64,000 nt of DNA, taken from NCBI GenBank assembly GCA_934122275.1, contig CAKOWI010000002.1:1-64000 (forward strand). The letters run 5' to 3'. The stretch's first letter is position 1, and the number at the start of each line of letters is the position of its first letter. The translations under genes and the position numbers were made by a program. Source of the stretch: an uncultured Bacilli bacterium (GTDB taxonomy: Bacteria > Bacillota_I > Bacilli_A > RF39 > UBA660). Shown here piece after piece: positions 25,565 through 34,232 of the stretch. The notes beneath the pieces are model-generated. The model ran no database searches and had not been told where the DNA came from. It saw only the letters and a program-made list of their open reading frames with translations.

Positions 25565-25999
25565 ATGGATTACTGGGTATTATGGCTGTGTATTGTAATA
25601 TTTTTGTCTTTTGTAGAAGTTGCTACAATTAATTTGACTACTATTTGGTTTGTTGTAAGTGCTATAGTGTCTCTTTTTGTTTCATTATATTGCAATAACT
25701 TTACAGTTCAATTTACATTATTTGGGGTAATTGGATTATTGTTATTAATCTTTACAAAGCCATTAATGAAAAAGTATATTATAACTGGTAAAAAGGTAAG
25801 TACTAACCTTGATAGAGTAATAGGCATGAATGGAGTTGTTACATCAGATATAGATGAAAATACTATAGGTGAAGTAAAAATTGATGGAAAAAGATGGAGT
25901 GCAATATCTGATATGAAAATATCTAAGGGTGATATAGTTATTGCAAAGAAAATTGAGGGCGTAAAACTAGTAGTAGAAAAAAAGGAGAGTGATAGTTAA
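25565..25999 (+). CDS. NfeD-like membrane protein
   Basis: A 144-residue protein with two or three N-terminal spans (residues ~1-70) and a C-terminal OB-fold (residues ~85-135; RVIGMNGVVTSDIDEN, GEVKIDGKRWSAISD, KGDIVIAKKIEGVKLVVE). This is the short NfeD form that pairs with SPFH proteins. The start was set at ATG 25565; an ATG two codons earlier lies too close to AGGAG. Its stop overlaps the SPFH gene start by one base, typical of nfeD-SPFH operons that organise membrane microdomains. Confidence 0.85.
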   Translation: MDYWVLWLCIVIFLSFVEVATINLTTIWFVVSAIVSLFVSLYCNNFTVQFTLFGVIGLLLLIFTKPLMKKYIITGKKVSTNLDRVIGMNGVVTSDIDENTIGEVKIDGKRWSAISDMKISKGDIVIAKKIEGVKLVVEKKESDS

Positions 26000-26886
26000 T
26001 GACGGCTTTAATTATAATTTTGATTATTATTGGAATTCTTATAATTCCAAATATAAAAGTAGTACCACAAGCTAAAGCATACGTAATAGAACGTTTAGGA
26101 TCATATTTTTCAACGTGGAGTAATGGACTGCATTTTAAAATTCCTTTTATAGATAGAATATCTAATAATGTGACTTTAAAGGAAATAGTTAAAGATTTTG
26201 CACCACAACCTGTAATTACAAAGGATAATGTTACCATGCAGATAGATACAGTTGTTTATTTTCAAATAACTGATCCTAAACTATATACATATGGTGTTGA
26301 ATACCCAATAAATGCTATTGAAAACTTAACTGCAACGACGTTAAGAAACATAATTGGTGAGTTAGAATTAGACCAAACATTAACTTCAAGAGATATAATA
26401 AATACTAAGATGCGTTCTATACTAGATGAAGCAACTGATCCGTGGGGAATAAAGGTAAACAGAGTTGAAGTTAAAAATATACTTCCACCACGTGATATTC
26501 AAGAAGCAATGGAAAAACAAATGCGCGCAGAACGTGAAAGAAGAGAAAAGATATTGCAAGCTGAAGGAGAAAAAAAATCTAGTATTTTAATCGCTGAAGG
26601 TGAAAAAGAAAGTGCAATATTAAGAGCAGAAGCAGAAAAAGAAAGTAGAATAAAAAGAGCTGAGGGTGAAGCTGAGGCAATGATTAAGATTAAAAAGGCT
26701 GAATCTGATGGACTTAAACTACTTAAAGAAGCTGATCCTAATTCTTCAGTTTTAACTTTAAAAAGCTATGAAGCTTTAGCAACTATAGCAAATGGAAATT
26801 CAACTAAGATAATAATACCTTCAAATATGAGTGATATAGCATCATTTGGAACGGTATTAAAAGAAACAATGAATGATAAAAAATAA
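25999..26886 (+). CDS. SPFH/stomatin-family membrane protein (QmcA-like)
   Basis: A 295-residue protein with an N-terminal membrane segment (LIIILIIIGILIIPNI), the SPFH domain (VPQAKAYVIERLGSYFSTWSNGLHFKIPF, DNVTMQIDTVVYFQITDP, TLRNIIGELELDQTLTSRDIIN, RVEVKNILPP), and a long charged coiled coil (ERRE...AEGEKKSSI repeats) to residue ~250. Family proteins oligomerise in membrane microdomains and influence proteases such as FtsH. One-base overlap with nfeD shows translational coupling. Confidence 0.9.
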   Translation: MTALIIILIIIGILIIPNIKVVPQAKAYVIERLGSYFSTWSNGLHFKIPFIDRISNNVTLKEIVKDFAPQPVITKDNVTMQIDTVVYFQITDPKLYTYGVEYPINAIENLTATTLRNIIGELELDQTLTSRDIINTKMRSILDEATDPWGIKVNRVEVKNILPPRDIQEAMEKQMRAERERREKILQAEGEKKSSILIAEGEKESAILRAEAEKESRIKRAEGEAEAMIKIKKAESDGLKLLKEADPNSSVLTLKSYEALATIANGNSTKIIIPSNMSDIASFGTVLKETMNDKK

Positions 26887-27078
26887 ATAAATAATAATAA
26901 ATTAATAACGAAATAGTAAGAAGAAAATAATGTTAAAATTATATTATAGTAGAAAAAATTCTTTTTTCCTTTATAAAATAAGGGTTTAGACAAAATAATA
27001 TAAAATATCTAATATAAATATCTAATATTTTATTTTTTTCAATATATGTTATAATTTCGATATCATAGGAGGGAAAAT

Positions 27079-27216
27079 ATGTTATTAATGATTGATATTA
27101 TGCAGTACCTTGAGAAGTTCGTAAATTATATAAAGGGCAATTATGTTGATATAATATGTATTATATTAATTATAATTGTCTCAATTTGCTTAGTTAGAGT
27201 AGTAGAAGGCAAATAA
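27079..27216 (+). CDS. Tiny hydrophobic peptide gene 1 upstream of the Tad operon (45 residues)
   Basis: A 45-residue peptide: short N-terminal amphipathic part (DIMQYLEKFVNYIKGN), one strongly hydrophobic span (VDIICIILIIIVSICLVRVV) and EGK at the end. Supports for being real: AGGAGGG ribosome site, TATAAT at 27050-27055, and a strong terminator right after. No family is recognised. It could be a Flp-like structural peptide for the neighbouring Tad operon, but it lacks the G-x4-E/F prepilin motif. A type I toxin-like peptide is the alternative. Confidence 0.5.
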   Translation: MLLMIDIMQYLEKFVNYIKGNYVDIICIILIIIVSICLVRVVEGK

Positions 27217-27220
27217 TCTT

Positions 27221-27269
27221 AAAAATATTAAATATACATAACTTTACATGTATTATTTGATATTTTTTT
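27221..27269 (+). terminator. Strong terminator after tiny gene 1
   Basis: Long AT-rich stem: AAAATATTAAATATACAT pairs with ATGTATTATTTGATATTTT (a few mismatches), followed by a T-run. It isolates the first tiny gene as its own transcript. Confidence 0.65.
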
Positions 27270-27287
27270 ATTTTTTTAAAATATATA

Positions 27288-27315
27288 TTTACGTAATAGA
27301 AATTATTGATATAAT
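27288..27315 (+). promoter_or_regulatory. Promoter of tiny gene 2
   Basis: TTTACG (27288-27293), 16-bp spacer, TATAAT (27310-27315), 44 bp before the start at 27359. Confidence 0.45.
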
Positions 27316-27358
27316 GAGAAAGCCGCTAAAAAAATGAAGTAAGGAAGTGATAGAATTA

Positions 27359-27493
27359 ATGTGGTATTTAAACTCATTATCAATAGTTATAGAAGTTACA
27401 AATGCAGGTAATTTGAATGGCATAATAATAATTGCATTAACGCTTGTTTTAGCTATTTTAGTAGTATATACATTTGGAAATAATAAGGCTTAA
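27359..27493 (+). CDS. Tiny hydrophobic peptide gene 2 upstream of the Tad operon (44 residues)
   Basis: A 44-residue peptide with a polar N-terminus (MWYLNSLSIVIEVTNAGN), one hydrophobic span (LNGIIIIALTLVLAILVVYT) and FGNNKA at the end. ATG 27359 lies about 11 bases after AAGGAAG; a GTG at 27347 overlaps that site. It has its own promoter. In size and layout it mirrors the gene before (44 and 45 residues, single span), though the sequences are not alike. Both sit directly ahead of the TadE gene. Role unknown. Confidence 0.5.
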   Translation: MWYLNSLSIVIEVTNAGNLNGIIIIALTLVLAILVVYTFGNNKA

Positions 27494-27628
27494 TTTTGGA
27501 TGAATAATACATCTTTTTATTTTGCTAAATTTCTAAGTGTATATATTTTTTTTATAATCACATTACCTTTTATTGAATTATCTACCATATTTTGTTATAA
27601 TCATTTATGATAGTAAAGGGTGGTAGGT

Positions 27629-27988
27629 GTGAAAAATAACAAGGGACAAGCTTTAATTGAATTCGCAATTATATTACCAATTATGTTAATACTTACGTTT
27701 GGGGTTATAGACTTTGCAAGGGTAATATCTGAAAAAAATAGTTTAGAAAACAAATTATCTGATGTTGTCTTAATGTATCAAAATGGTAAAGACATTAATG
27801 AAATAAATAGCACATTAAAAAAAGAAGATGAAAAAGTTGAATTAGAGTTTAATACTGATGATAAATACGTAACAATAAAATTAAATAAAACGATTAATCC
27901 AATTACTCCAGGTATAACTAATATATCTAAGAAGATATTTGATATATCAGTAAATAGAGTAATATATAAGGTGACAAATAATGAATAA
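27629..27988 (+). CDS. TadE-like pseudopilin
   Basis: A 119-residue protein with the TadE/TadF-type N-terminus: NNKGQALIEFAIILPIMLIL, where G-x4-E resembles the prepilin cleavage motif, followed by a hydrophobic stretch (to ~residue 30) and a short beta-rich C-terminus. TadE-like pseudopilins are minor components of Tad pili. GTG 27629 was chosen as start because AAGGGTGG lies six bases before it; an earlier GTG at 27620 overlaps that site. The end overlaps the next pseudopilin gene by eight bases. Confidence 0.8.
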   Translation: MKNNKGQALIEFAIILPIMLILTFGVIDFARVISEKNSLENKLSDVVLMYQNGKDINEINSTLKKEDEKVELEFNTDDKYVTIKLNKTINPITPGITNISKKIFDISVNRVIYKVTNNE

Positions 27989-28373
27989 GTTAAATAATAA
28001 AGGACAAAGTCTTGTAATGTTTATAGTGTTTTTACCTGTCTTTTTATTGTTAATGGTGTATATGATTGATCTTTCTATAGCAAAGTATGATTGGAGTAAA
28101 ATAAATAATATTGCTAAGGAAGTAGTTTCTTATGGACTTAAAAACATTGAATCTAATCCTAAAGATAAAATGGATGAGATAATATCTAACAATGACTTAA
28201 ACATTAAAAGTTATGATATAAATATTGATAGTGAAAATAAGATTATAACTATTGCGATTTATAAGGAATCTAATACTATTTTTAAAAAGATATTGGATAA
28301 AACATACAGTGAAAAGTGTTCTTATAAAGGATATTTTAAAGATGAGAAAATGATTATTGAAAGGGTGTTATAA
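27981..28373 (+). CDS. Second TadE/TadF-like pseudopilin
   Basis: A 130-residue protein with LNNKGQSLVMFIVFLPVFLLL at the N-terminus, the same class as its upstream neighbour but with Met in place of the +5 Glu. A TM helix is followed by a ~90-residue external domain with one Cys near the C-terminus. Such pairs (TadE and TadF) are usual in Tad loci. It starts within the end of the previous gene and ends just before the ATPase gene. Confidence 0.75.
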   Translation: MNKLNNKGQSLVMFIVFLPVFLLLMVYMIDLSIAKYDWSKINNIAKEVVSYGLKNIESNPKDKMDEIISNNDLNIKSYDINIDSENKIITIAIYKESNTIFKKILDKTYSEKCSYKGYFKDEKMIIERVL

Positions 28374-29171
28374 ATGAAAAAGAGTGCAGCAAAAATAATT
28401 ACTATATTTTCTTGTAAGGGTGGTGTTGGTAAAACTACTACAACACTTAATTTAGCTGGAATATATAGTTTGCTTAATAAAAAAGTTTTAATAATGGATT
28501 TTGACTTAAATGGAGGGGGTATAGCAGTTAGCTTAAATATAGATAATAATAAAACTATATATAATGTTGTTGATGATATGTCTAACAATAGATTTAGTGA
28601 AATAACTGATTATGTTTCTAAATACAATGATAATATTTATGTATTACCATCTCCTAAAGATCCTAGAAATGCACTTAAGGTTGATTCTAAATATATAAAC
28701 CTTGTTATTGCATCTGCAATATATAAATATGATGTTATTTTAATTGATACATCTCATAGTTTAAATCCTATTTCATTAACTGCAATGGATAAAAGTGATA
28801 ATACATTACTTATGATAACTAATGATCCTGTTGATTTAAAGAATGCTAGAAGTATGATATCTATTTTTACTGATACTGAAAAAGATAATTATAAGGTTTT
28901 ATTTAATGCATCAAAGGACACTGGTAAAGACTATTTTTCATTATTTGATGTTAAAACTATAATAAAGCATAATATAGATTATTTAATTGATAAGACGTTT
29001 TATATTAAAGATATTGATAAATATGTAATTGATGGTGAGATACTTACTCTTAATAAAAAAATTAGGTTATCGAGAAAAAAGGACATTATTAATTTAACTA
29101 GATTAGCTGAAGCTTTATTAGAAAATAAAAGAGTAAAAAAAGATGATAAAGAAGGTGAAATTAATGCCTAA
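28374..29171 (+). CDS. tadZ: ParA/MinD-family ATPase of the Tad locus (CpaE/TadZ-like)
   Basis: A 265-residue P-loop ATPase. The deviant Walker A KGGVGKTTTTLNLA (residues ~17-30), LIMDFDLNGGG and VILIDTSHSLN (Walker B region) identify the ParA/MinD fold. In Tad systems TadZ/CpaE places the pilus machinery at a cell site. The N-terminal receiver domain of the longer CpaE proteins is absent. Start is adjacent to the pseudopilin stop; its end overlaps the next gene by eight bases. Confidence 0.85.
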   Translation: MKKSAAKIITIFSCKGGVGKTTTTLNLAGIYSLLNKKVLIMDFDLNGGGIAVSLNIDNNKTIYNVVDDMSNNRFSEITDYVSKYNDNIYVLPSPKDPRNALKVDSKYINLVIASAIYKYDVILIDTSHSLNPISLTAMDKSDNTLLMITNDPVDLKNARSMISIFTDTEKDNYKVLFNASKDTGKDYFSLFDVKTIIKHNIDYLIDKTFYIKDIDKYVIDGEILTLNKKIRLSRKKDIINLTRLAEALLENKRVKKDDKEGEINA

Positions 29172-30498
29172 GCGAAATTTAATGGATGCCTTTGATGTAA
29201 AGGAAGAAAAAGTAACTGTAAAACCAGTTAAGGATTATGAAATATTTAGGGATAAAGAGTTACTTGATGATTTAAGAAATTCTATCATATCAAATATTAT
29301 TGATGATAAGGTTCCAAATAATAAGTTGCTTCATGAGTACATTAATGAAGAAATTGATAAAGCACTTTTAGGGTATGACTTATCTAATCTTGAAAGAAGT
29401 CATATATTTAACTTAATAGATAATGAAATAAATGGATATGGTCCTATTACAGAGTTATTAGAGGATCCTAATATAACTGAAATAATGGTAAATGGTAAGA
29501 ATGAAGTTTATGTTGAAATAGATGGTCAAATAAGTCGTGATGATTCAGTATCTTTTATAAATGATGATCATATAATAAGAACAATTCAGAAAATAGTTCA
29601 ACCTCTTGGTAGAACAATTGATACTGCAAATCCAATGGTAGATGCTAGATTAAATGATGGCTCTAGACTTAATGCTGTAATACCTCCTTTATCACTTAAG
29701 GGACCTGTTGTTACTATAAGAAAGTTTAGAAGAGATATGGTAACAATTGATGACTTTTTAAGAACTGGATCTATGACTCCTTATATGGCTAGGTTTTTAG
29801 ATGCTGCTGTAAGGGCTAAATTAAACATAATTATATGTGGAGGTACTGGTAGTGGTAAAACAACTTTACTTAATGCTCTTTCATCTTTTATAGGGGATCA
29901 TGAACGTATTATAACTATAGAAGATGCTGCCGAGTTAAAGCTTAATCAAAGTCATGTAATAAGTCTAGAAACAAGATTAGTTAATTATGAGGGAACTGGT
30001 GAAGTTACAATCCGTGATTTAGTTATTAATTCGCTTCGTATGAGACCAGATAGAATAATAGTTGGTGAAGTTCGTGGTAAAGAAGCTTTTGACATGCTAC
30101 AAGCTATGAATACTGGTCATGATGGTTCTCTTACTACTATGCATGCTAATAATCCTCTTGAAGCACTAAACAGGCTTGAGACAATGGTTTTAATGTCTGG
30201 AATGGAAATACCAATTAAAGCTATTAGAGAATACATAGAAAATGCTATTGATTTGGTTGTAAATGTATCTAGATTATCAGATGGTAGAAGAAAGATAACT
30301 AGTATATGTGAAGTTGATGGCTTTAAAGATGATTTAATAGAATTAAAGGAAATATTTAGTTTTAAACAAAATGGTTTAACTAATGATGGTGAAGTAAATG
30401 GTGCTTTTGATCTTAAAAAGAGAGTACCAAGAGTATACAATAAGATAAAAAGTAAGGGTATTGATGATTTAGATGATATTTTTAATTTTAAAAAGTAA
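29164..30498 (+). CDS. cpaF: Tad/Flp secretion ATPase (CpaF/TadA)
   Basis: A 444-residue hexameric secretion ATPase. Markers: the N-terminal helical domain ([22 protein letters not shown]), Walker [15 protein letters not shown], the Asp box IEDAAEL, Walker B region RIIVGEVRG, and the His box [13 protein letters not shown]. It powers assembly of the pilus in the inner membrane. Start was set at ATG 29164 with AAGGTGA just before; an earlier in-frame start would overlap the TadZ gene further. The eight-base overlap shows translational coupling. Confidence 0.95.
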   Translation: MPKRNLMDAFDVKEEKVTVKPVKDYEIFRDKELLDDLRNSIISNIIDDKVPNNKLLHEYINEEIDKALLGYDLSNLERSHIFNLIDNEINGYGPITELLEDPNITEIMVNGKNEVYVEIDGQISRDDSVSFINDDHIIRTIQKIVQPLGRTIDTANPMVDARLNDGSRLNAVIPPLSLKGPVVTIRKFRRDMVTIDDFLRTGSMTPYMARFLDAAVRAKLNIIICGGTGSGKTTLLNALSSFIGDHERIITIEDAAELKLNQSHVISLETRLVNYEGTGEVTIRDLVINSLRMRPDRIIVGEVRGKEAFDMLQAMNTGHDGSLTTMHANNPLEALNRLETMVLMSGMEIPIKAIREYIENAIDLVVNVSRLSDGRRKITSICEVDGFKDDLIELKEIFSFKQNGLTNDGEVNGAFDLKKRVPRVYNKIKSKGIDDLDDIFNFKK

Positions 30499-30511
30499 GA
30501 AGGTGAAATAG

Positions 30512-31504
30512 ATGGATGTATATATTATTCAAACTATTATTATGTTAATATTAGTAGCTATAATTTTTTACTTAATAATATATAATAAAAGTTTGAAATT
30601 AGAAAAAAGAATATCAAAATATAGTATTGATTCAATAAAAGATGATTCTGTTTCACTTTTTGATTTATTATCAAAAAGATATAATTATTTAGTTAAAGCA
30701 CTAACTAAGGTACTAAAAAAGTCAGTATTTTTAACTAAGTATTCAAAAAGATATAGTAAATATATTACATATGATGAAAAGAAAGATATATGTGCTATGG
30801 ACTACATAAGTAATAAATTTTATTTATCTTTACTTTTTATGTTTATTGGTTTTATATCAAGAGTCATAGTTGGTACTTTTCCAACCTTTTATAGTTTAGT
30901 AATTTATGGTTTAATTGGTTTTTTCGTACTTGATATATATTTTAAAATATATGATTATATAAAAAAGAAACAAGTAGAGCAAGAACTTTTAAATGCAATA
31001 ATTATAATGAATAATGCATTTAGATCTGGAAGAAGTACAATGCAAGCTATTGAGATAGTAGCAGAAGAACTTAAAGGACCTATAAAACAAGAATTTAAAA
31101 AGATGTACTTAGAAATCAATTATGGTTTATCTTTAGAAGTAGTTTTTGATAGATTTAGTAAAAGAGTAAATTCTGAAGAGGTGAGTTATATAACATCTTC
31201 TTTATCAATATTAAATAAAACAGGTGGAAATATAATAAAGGTTTTCTCATCAATTGAAAAGATGTTATTTAATAAAAGAAAATTAAAAGAAGAAATGAAG
31301 TCATTAACTTCAAGTTCTAAAATGATAAGTAAGATACTTCTTATAATGCCAATTATATTTGTAGGTATAATAGTTATTTTACAACCAACATATTTTTTAC
31401 CACTTATAAATACTGGAATTGGTAATATGTTACTTGTAATTATAATTTTAGTTTATCTAGGTTACATATTTATAGTTAACAAGGTTATGAAAGTGAGGTT
31501 TTAA
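30512..31504 (+). CDS. tadB: Tad platform protein TadB-like (type II secretion F domain)
   Basis: A 330-residue membrane protein with N-terminal spans (residues ~5-25 and ~105-150), a cytoplasmic T2SF domain with NAIIIMNNAFRSGRSTMQAIEIVAEELKGP and a pair of C-terminal spans. The pattern of a helical bundle between membrane spans is typical of TadB, the inner-membrane platform. It sits between cpaF and tadC, as usual. Confidence 0.85.
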   Translation: MDVYIIQTIIMLILVAIIFYLIIYNKSLKLEKRISKYSIDSIKDDSVSLFDLLSKRYNYLVKALTKVLKKSVFLTKYSKRYSKYITYDEKKDICAMDYISNKFYLSLLFMFIGFISRVIVGTFPTFYSLVIYGLIGFFVLDIYFKIYDYIKKKQVEQELLNAIIIMNNAFRSGRSTMQAIEIVAEELKGPIKQEFKKMYLEINYGLSLEVVFDRFSKRVNSEEVSYITSSLSILNKTGGNIIKVFSSIEKMLFNKRKLKEEMKSLTSSSKMISKILLIMPIIFVGIIVILQPTYFLPLINTGIGNMLLVIIILVYLGYIFIVNKVMKVRF

Positions 31505-31506
31505 GT

Positions 31507-32211
31507 ATGAAAAAGAAAAAATCATTTATTAACCGTATATATAGACAAAAAGATATTGAGAAAATAAATAGTAAAATAGAACAATTTGGTGTATCTAAAA
31601 AGTTTACTACTGAATATTTTATGAATTTTAGATTATTAACGTCGATAATGATATTTTTAATTTCTTTCTTTACTATTAATAATGGTCCAATATTATCTCC
31701 TATAATAACCGTATTATGGTATATATTAGTTAATTATTTCATGATAGACTTACCACTTAGAAAAAGAGAAAGAAAACTAAATAATGAATCATATTATTAC
31801 TTTGAGGTATTAACACTTGCTTTAGAATCAGGAAGAAACTTAGAAAATGCAATAAAAATGGCATGTAAATATATTGATTCAGAAATATCTAGTGAATTTA
31901 AAGAAACGTTAAAACAAGTTAATTATGGTAAATCTTTGGCAGAAAGTTTATCTTTAATGAGCAACAGAATACCTAGTCTTACGATAAATAATATTATACT
32001 TAATATGCAACAGTCTAATCTTTTTGGAAATAGTATAATTGAAACTATGTATAATCAGCTTGATTTCTTAAAAGATAAACAAATAATGGATATAAAAGCT
32101 CAAATTAATAAGATTCCAAATAAAATAAGTATTTTCTCTGTATTATTTTTTATACCACTTATATTGCTTATAATTTTAGGACCAGTATTAATTGAATTTA
32201 TAGTTAAATGA
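31507..32211 (+). CDS. tadC: Tad platform protein TadC-like
   Basis: A 234-residue membrane protein, the second platform subunit. It has N-terminal spans (residues ~38-55 and ~60-80), the T2SF segment YYFEVLTLALESGRNLENAIKMA, GKSLAESLSLMSNRIP, and a C-terminal span (IFSVLFFIPLILLIILGP). It begins two bases after tadB and ends the operon before a terminator. No prepilin peptidase, CpaB or secretin gene lies in the window, which is common for Bacillota Tad loci except for the peptidase, which must be elsewhere. Confidence 0.8.
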   Translation: MKKKKSFINRIYRQKDIEKINSKIEQFGVSKKFTTEYFMNFRLLTSIMIFLISFFTINNGPILSPIITVLWYILVNYFMIDLPLRKRERKLNNESYYYFEVLTLALESGRNLENAIKMACKYIDSEISSEFKETLKQVNYGKSLAESLSLMSNRIPSLTINNIILNMQQSNLFGNSIIETMYNQLDFLKDKQIMDIKAQINKIPNKISIFSVLFFIPLILLIILGPVLIEFIVK

Positions 32212-32233
32212 TAGATAAAACTATCATTTTTTT
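32207..32233 (+). terminator. Terminator of the Tad operon
   Basis: AATGATAG (32207-32214), loop ATAAAA, CTATCATT (32221-32228), then Ts. Confidence 0.85.
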
Positions 32234-32338
32234 AATTTTATATCCTTGTCAAAATACTTTACATATAGTATATAAATTGATTTACTGGGAATATTTAAAA
32301 TGATATTATTTTATTAGATATAATAAGTGGGTGATACT

Positions 32339-33391
32339 TTGAAAAAGGATAAAATAGAATTTTTGGGTTTCGAAGATGAAGAAAAAAGAAAAGTAGGTAG
32401 ACCAAAATTAGCTGATAGAGAAACTAAGAAAAAGTCTATAATTATTGCATGTGCTTCATTTTTAATTGTTATATTATTATTAATATTTGGATATGGAACG
32501 TTGTTTGGTTTTAAAGATATAAAATTGTTAGGTAGTGCTTCTAAAAGGACAAATAATAAAGAAAACGTACTTGTAGATGAAATAAAACCAATAATACAAA
32601 ACGTTGTTATAAAAGAAAAAACAGCCAGAAAACTTTATTTAACTGTTTTACCTGCTAATGCATCAAATAAAGACTTAAGGTATAAAAGTTCGAATGAAGA
32701 TGTAGCAAGTGTTGACAGTGATGGTAAGGTAATTGGAAAAAAAGAAGGAAATGCAGTAATAACAGTCAATACATTAGATGGTTCAAATAAAGAAACAACG
32801 TTTAAAATTACTGTAGTAAAAAATGCAGAAGGTAAATGTGATTTTAAAAGTTTAACTAAGAATAATGATTCTGTTGACTATAATATAGAGTGCAATAATG
32901 CAAGTATAAAAGAAATTCAGTATAAAATATCAGATGGAAAATATGAAAGTTTAAATACTAAAAAGAATTATGGTACAGTAAATTTTTCTAAAATTCAATT
33001 AAAGGATAATGTAACATTTAAGGTAGTATATTATCCGAATAATAGTAAGATAAGTAAGTATAGTACAAAAAATCTAAAGATTAATACTACAACTACTAAA
33101 GAAATTAAGGGTTCATGTACTTTGGATTTTAAAGATGTTAAATCAAATAGTCTTAAATATAATATTACTTGTAATAATGCATCTGTTACTAAAATAGCTT
33201 ATAAAATAGGAAATGGTAGCTATGTAGGAATAGATCCGGGATATATGGCAGATACTATACTATATGAAGAAAGTGATGTTACTAGAGTTATTTACTTTAA
33301 TGTAGATTATAAGGTAAATGGAAGTAGTAGACAAAAGACAATAACTAAGAGTAATGTAATTATGACTAAAAATAAAGAAAGTAAGCAGTAG
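32339..33391 (+). CDS. Membrane-anchored protein with Big_2 Ig-like domain
   Basis: A 350-residue protein. It has a basic cytoplasmic N-terminus (KIEFLGFEDEEKRKVGRPKL), one TM span (~37-58), a Big_2-type Ig-like domain (NVVIKEKTARKLYLTVLPAN, KSSNEDVASVDSDGKVIGKKEG) and two further ~75-residue modules that start CDFKSLT or CTLDFKDV and repeat IEYKIS-DGKYES-like text. The start TTG 32339 is preferred because GTG 32327 overlaps the GGGTGAT ribosome site. Extracellular structural or adhesive role; no enzyme motif. Confidence 0.6.
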   Translation: MKKDKIEFLGFEDEEKRKVGRPKLADRETKKKSIIIACASFLIVILLLIFGYGTLFGFKDIKLLGSASKRTNNKENVLVDEIKPIIQNVVIKEKTARKLYLTVLPANASNKDLRYKSSNEDVASVDSDGKVIGKKEGNAVITVNTLDGSNKETTFKITVVKNAEGKCDFKSLTKNNDSVDYNIECNNASIKEIQYKISDGKYESLNTKKNYGTVNFSKIQLKDNVTFKVVYYPNNSKISKYSTKNLKINTTTTKEIKGSCTLDFKDVKSNSLKYNITCNNASVTKIAYKIGNGSYVGIDPGYMADTILYEESDVTRVIYFNVDYKVNGSSRQKTITKSNVIMTKNKESKQ

Positions 33392-33446
33392 CTTACTTTT
33401 TTGTATATGATATTAGTTTTAGTTAATTATATAAATAGGTGATTTT

Positions 33447-34181
33447 ATGTTTAATGATATTTTATCTACTAATTATACAGAACTTATGATAGTTGCAAAA
33501 AGAGCTATTTTTTCTCTTGTTATATTATTTTTAGTAACTAGGATGATAGGTAAAAAACAAGTATCAGAGCTTAGTTTATTTGATTATGTAATAAGTATTT
33601 CAATAGGTAATTTTGCTGCAGAAATGACCATGAATTTAGATTCACAGGTATTAAATGGAGCAATTTCAGTTGTTATATTTGGTTTAATAGCAATGATAGT
33701 TTCTATAATTACTATGAAAAGTATAATACTAAGAAGGTTTTTTATAGGTACACCAACCATACTTATTCAAGATGGAAAATTTATATATAAAAATTTAAAA
33801 AGAGTTAAAATTGATATTAATGATTTTTTAGAAACAGCTAGAGTAGCAGGATACTTTGATATGAGTGAGATTAAGTATGCTTTAATGGAAGTAAATGGTA
33901 AGATAAGTTTTATGCCAAAAGAAGAGTATGCACCAGTTAAAATAAATGACATGAATATAAAAGCAAGCGTTAAAGGATTATGTGCAAACGTTATAATAGA
34001 TGGGAAAATAATGAAGAAAAATTTAATCAATATTAACAAAGATGAAAAATGGTTATTAAAAGAACTTAAAATAAAGGGATATAATTCTTTATGTAATATA
34101 CTTCTAGCAACTGTTGATATTAATGGAAAAATTACAATATATAAAAAGTATGAAGGTGAAATTGTTAATGTATTAGAATAA
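33447..34181 (+). CDS. DUF421 (YetF-family) membrane protein
   Basis: A 244-residue protein with three N-terminal TM spans, the conserved RMIGKKQVSELSLFDYVISISIGN, and a cytoplasmic domain with PTILIQDGKFIYKNLKRVKI and LETARVAGYFDMSEIKYALMEVNGKISFMPK. This is the YetF/YdfR/YrbG DUF421 family. In Bacillus some members are needed for spore germination or phospholipid-related spore traits; the general biochemical function is unknown. Confidence 0.9.
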   Translation: MFNDILSTNYTELMIVAKRAIFSLVILFLVTRMIGKKQVSELSLFDYVISISIGNFAAEMTMNLDSQVLNGAISVVIFGLIAMIVSIITMKSIILRRFFIGTPTILIQDGKFIYKNLKRVKIDINDFLETARVAGYFDMSEIKYALMEVNGKISFMPKEEYAPVKINDMNIKASVKGLCANVIIDGKIMKKNLININKDEKWLLKELKIKGYNSLCNILLATVDINGKITIYKKYEGEIVNVLE

Positions 34182-34232
34182 GTAATTATTTACTTTCTTA
34201 ACTAGTTTTGATATTATGATTCTGGTGATTGT

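Noticed and set aside
27001..27040. Direct repeat AAATATCTAATAT before tiny gene 1
   Set aside because: Two copies form part of an AT-only hairpin with T-tail; low information and probably just a terminator of the SPFH gene.
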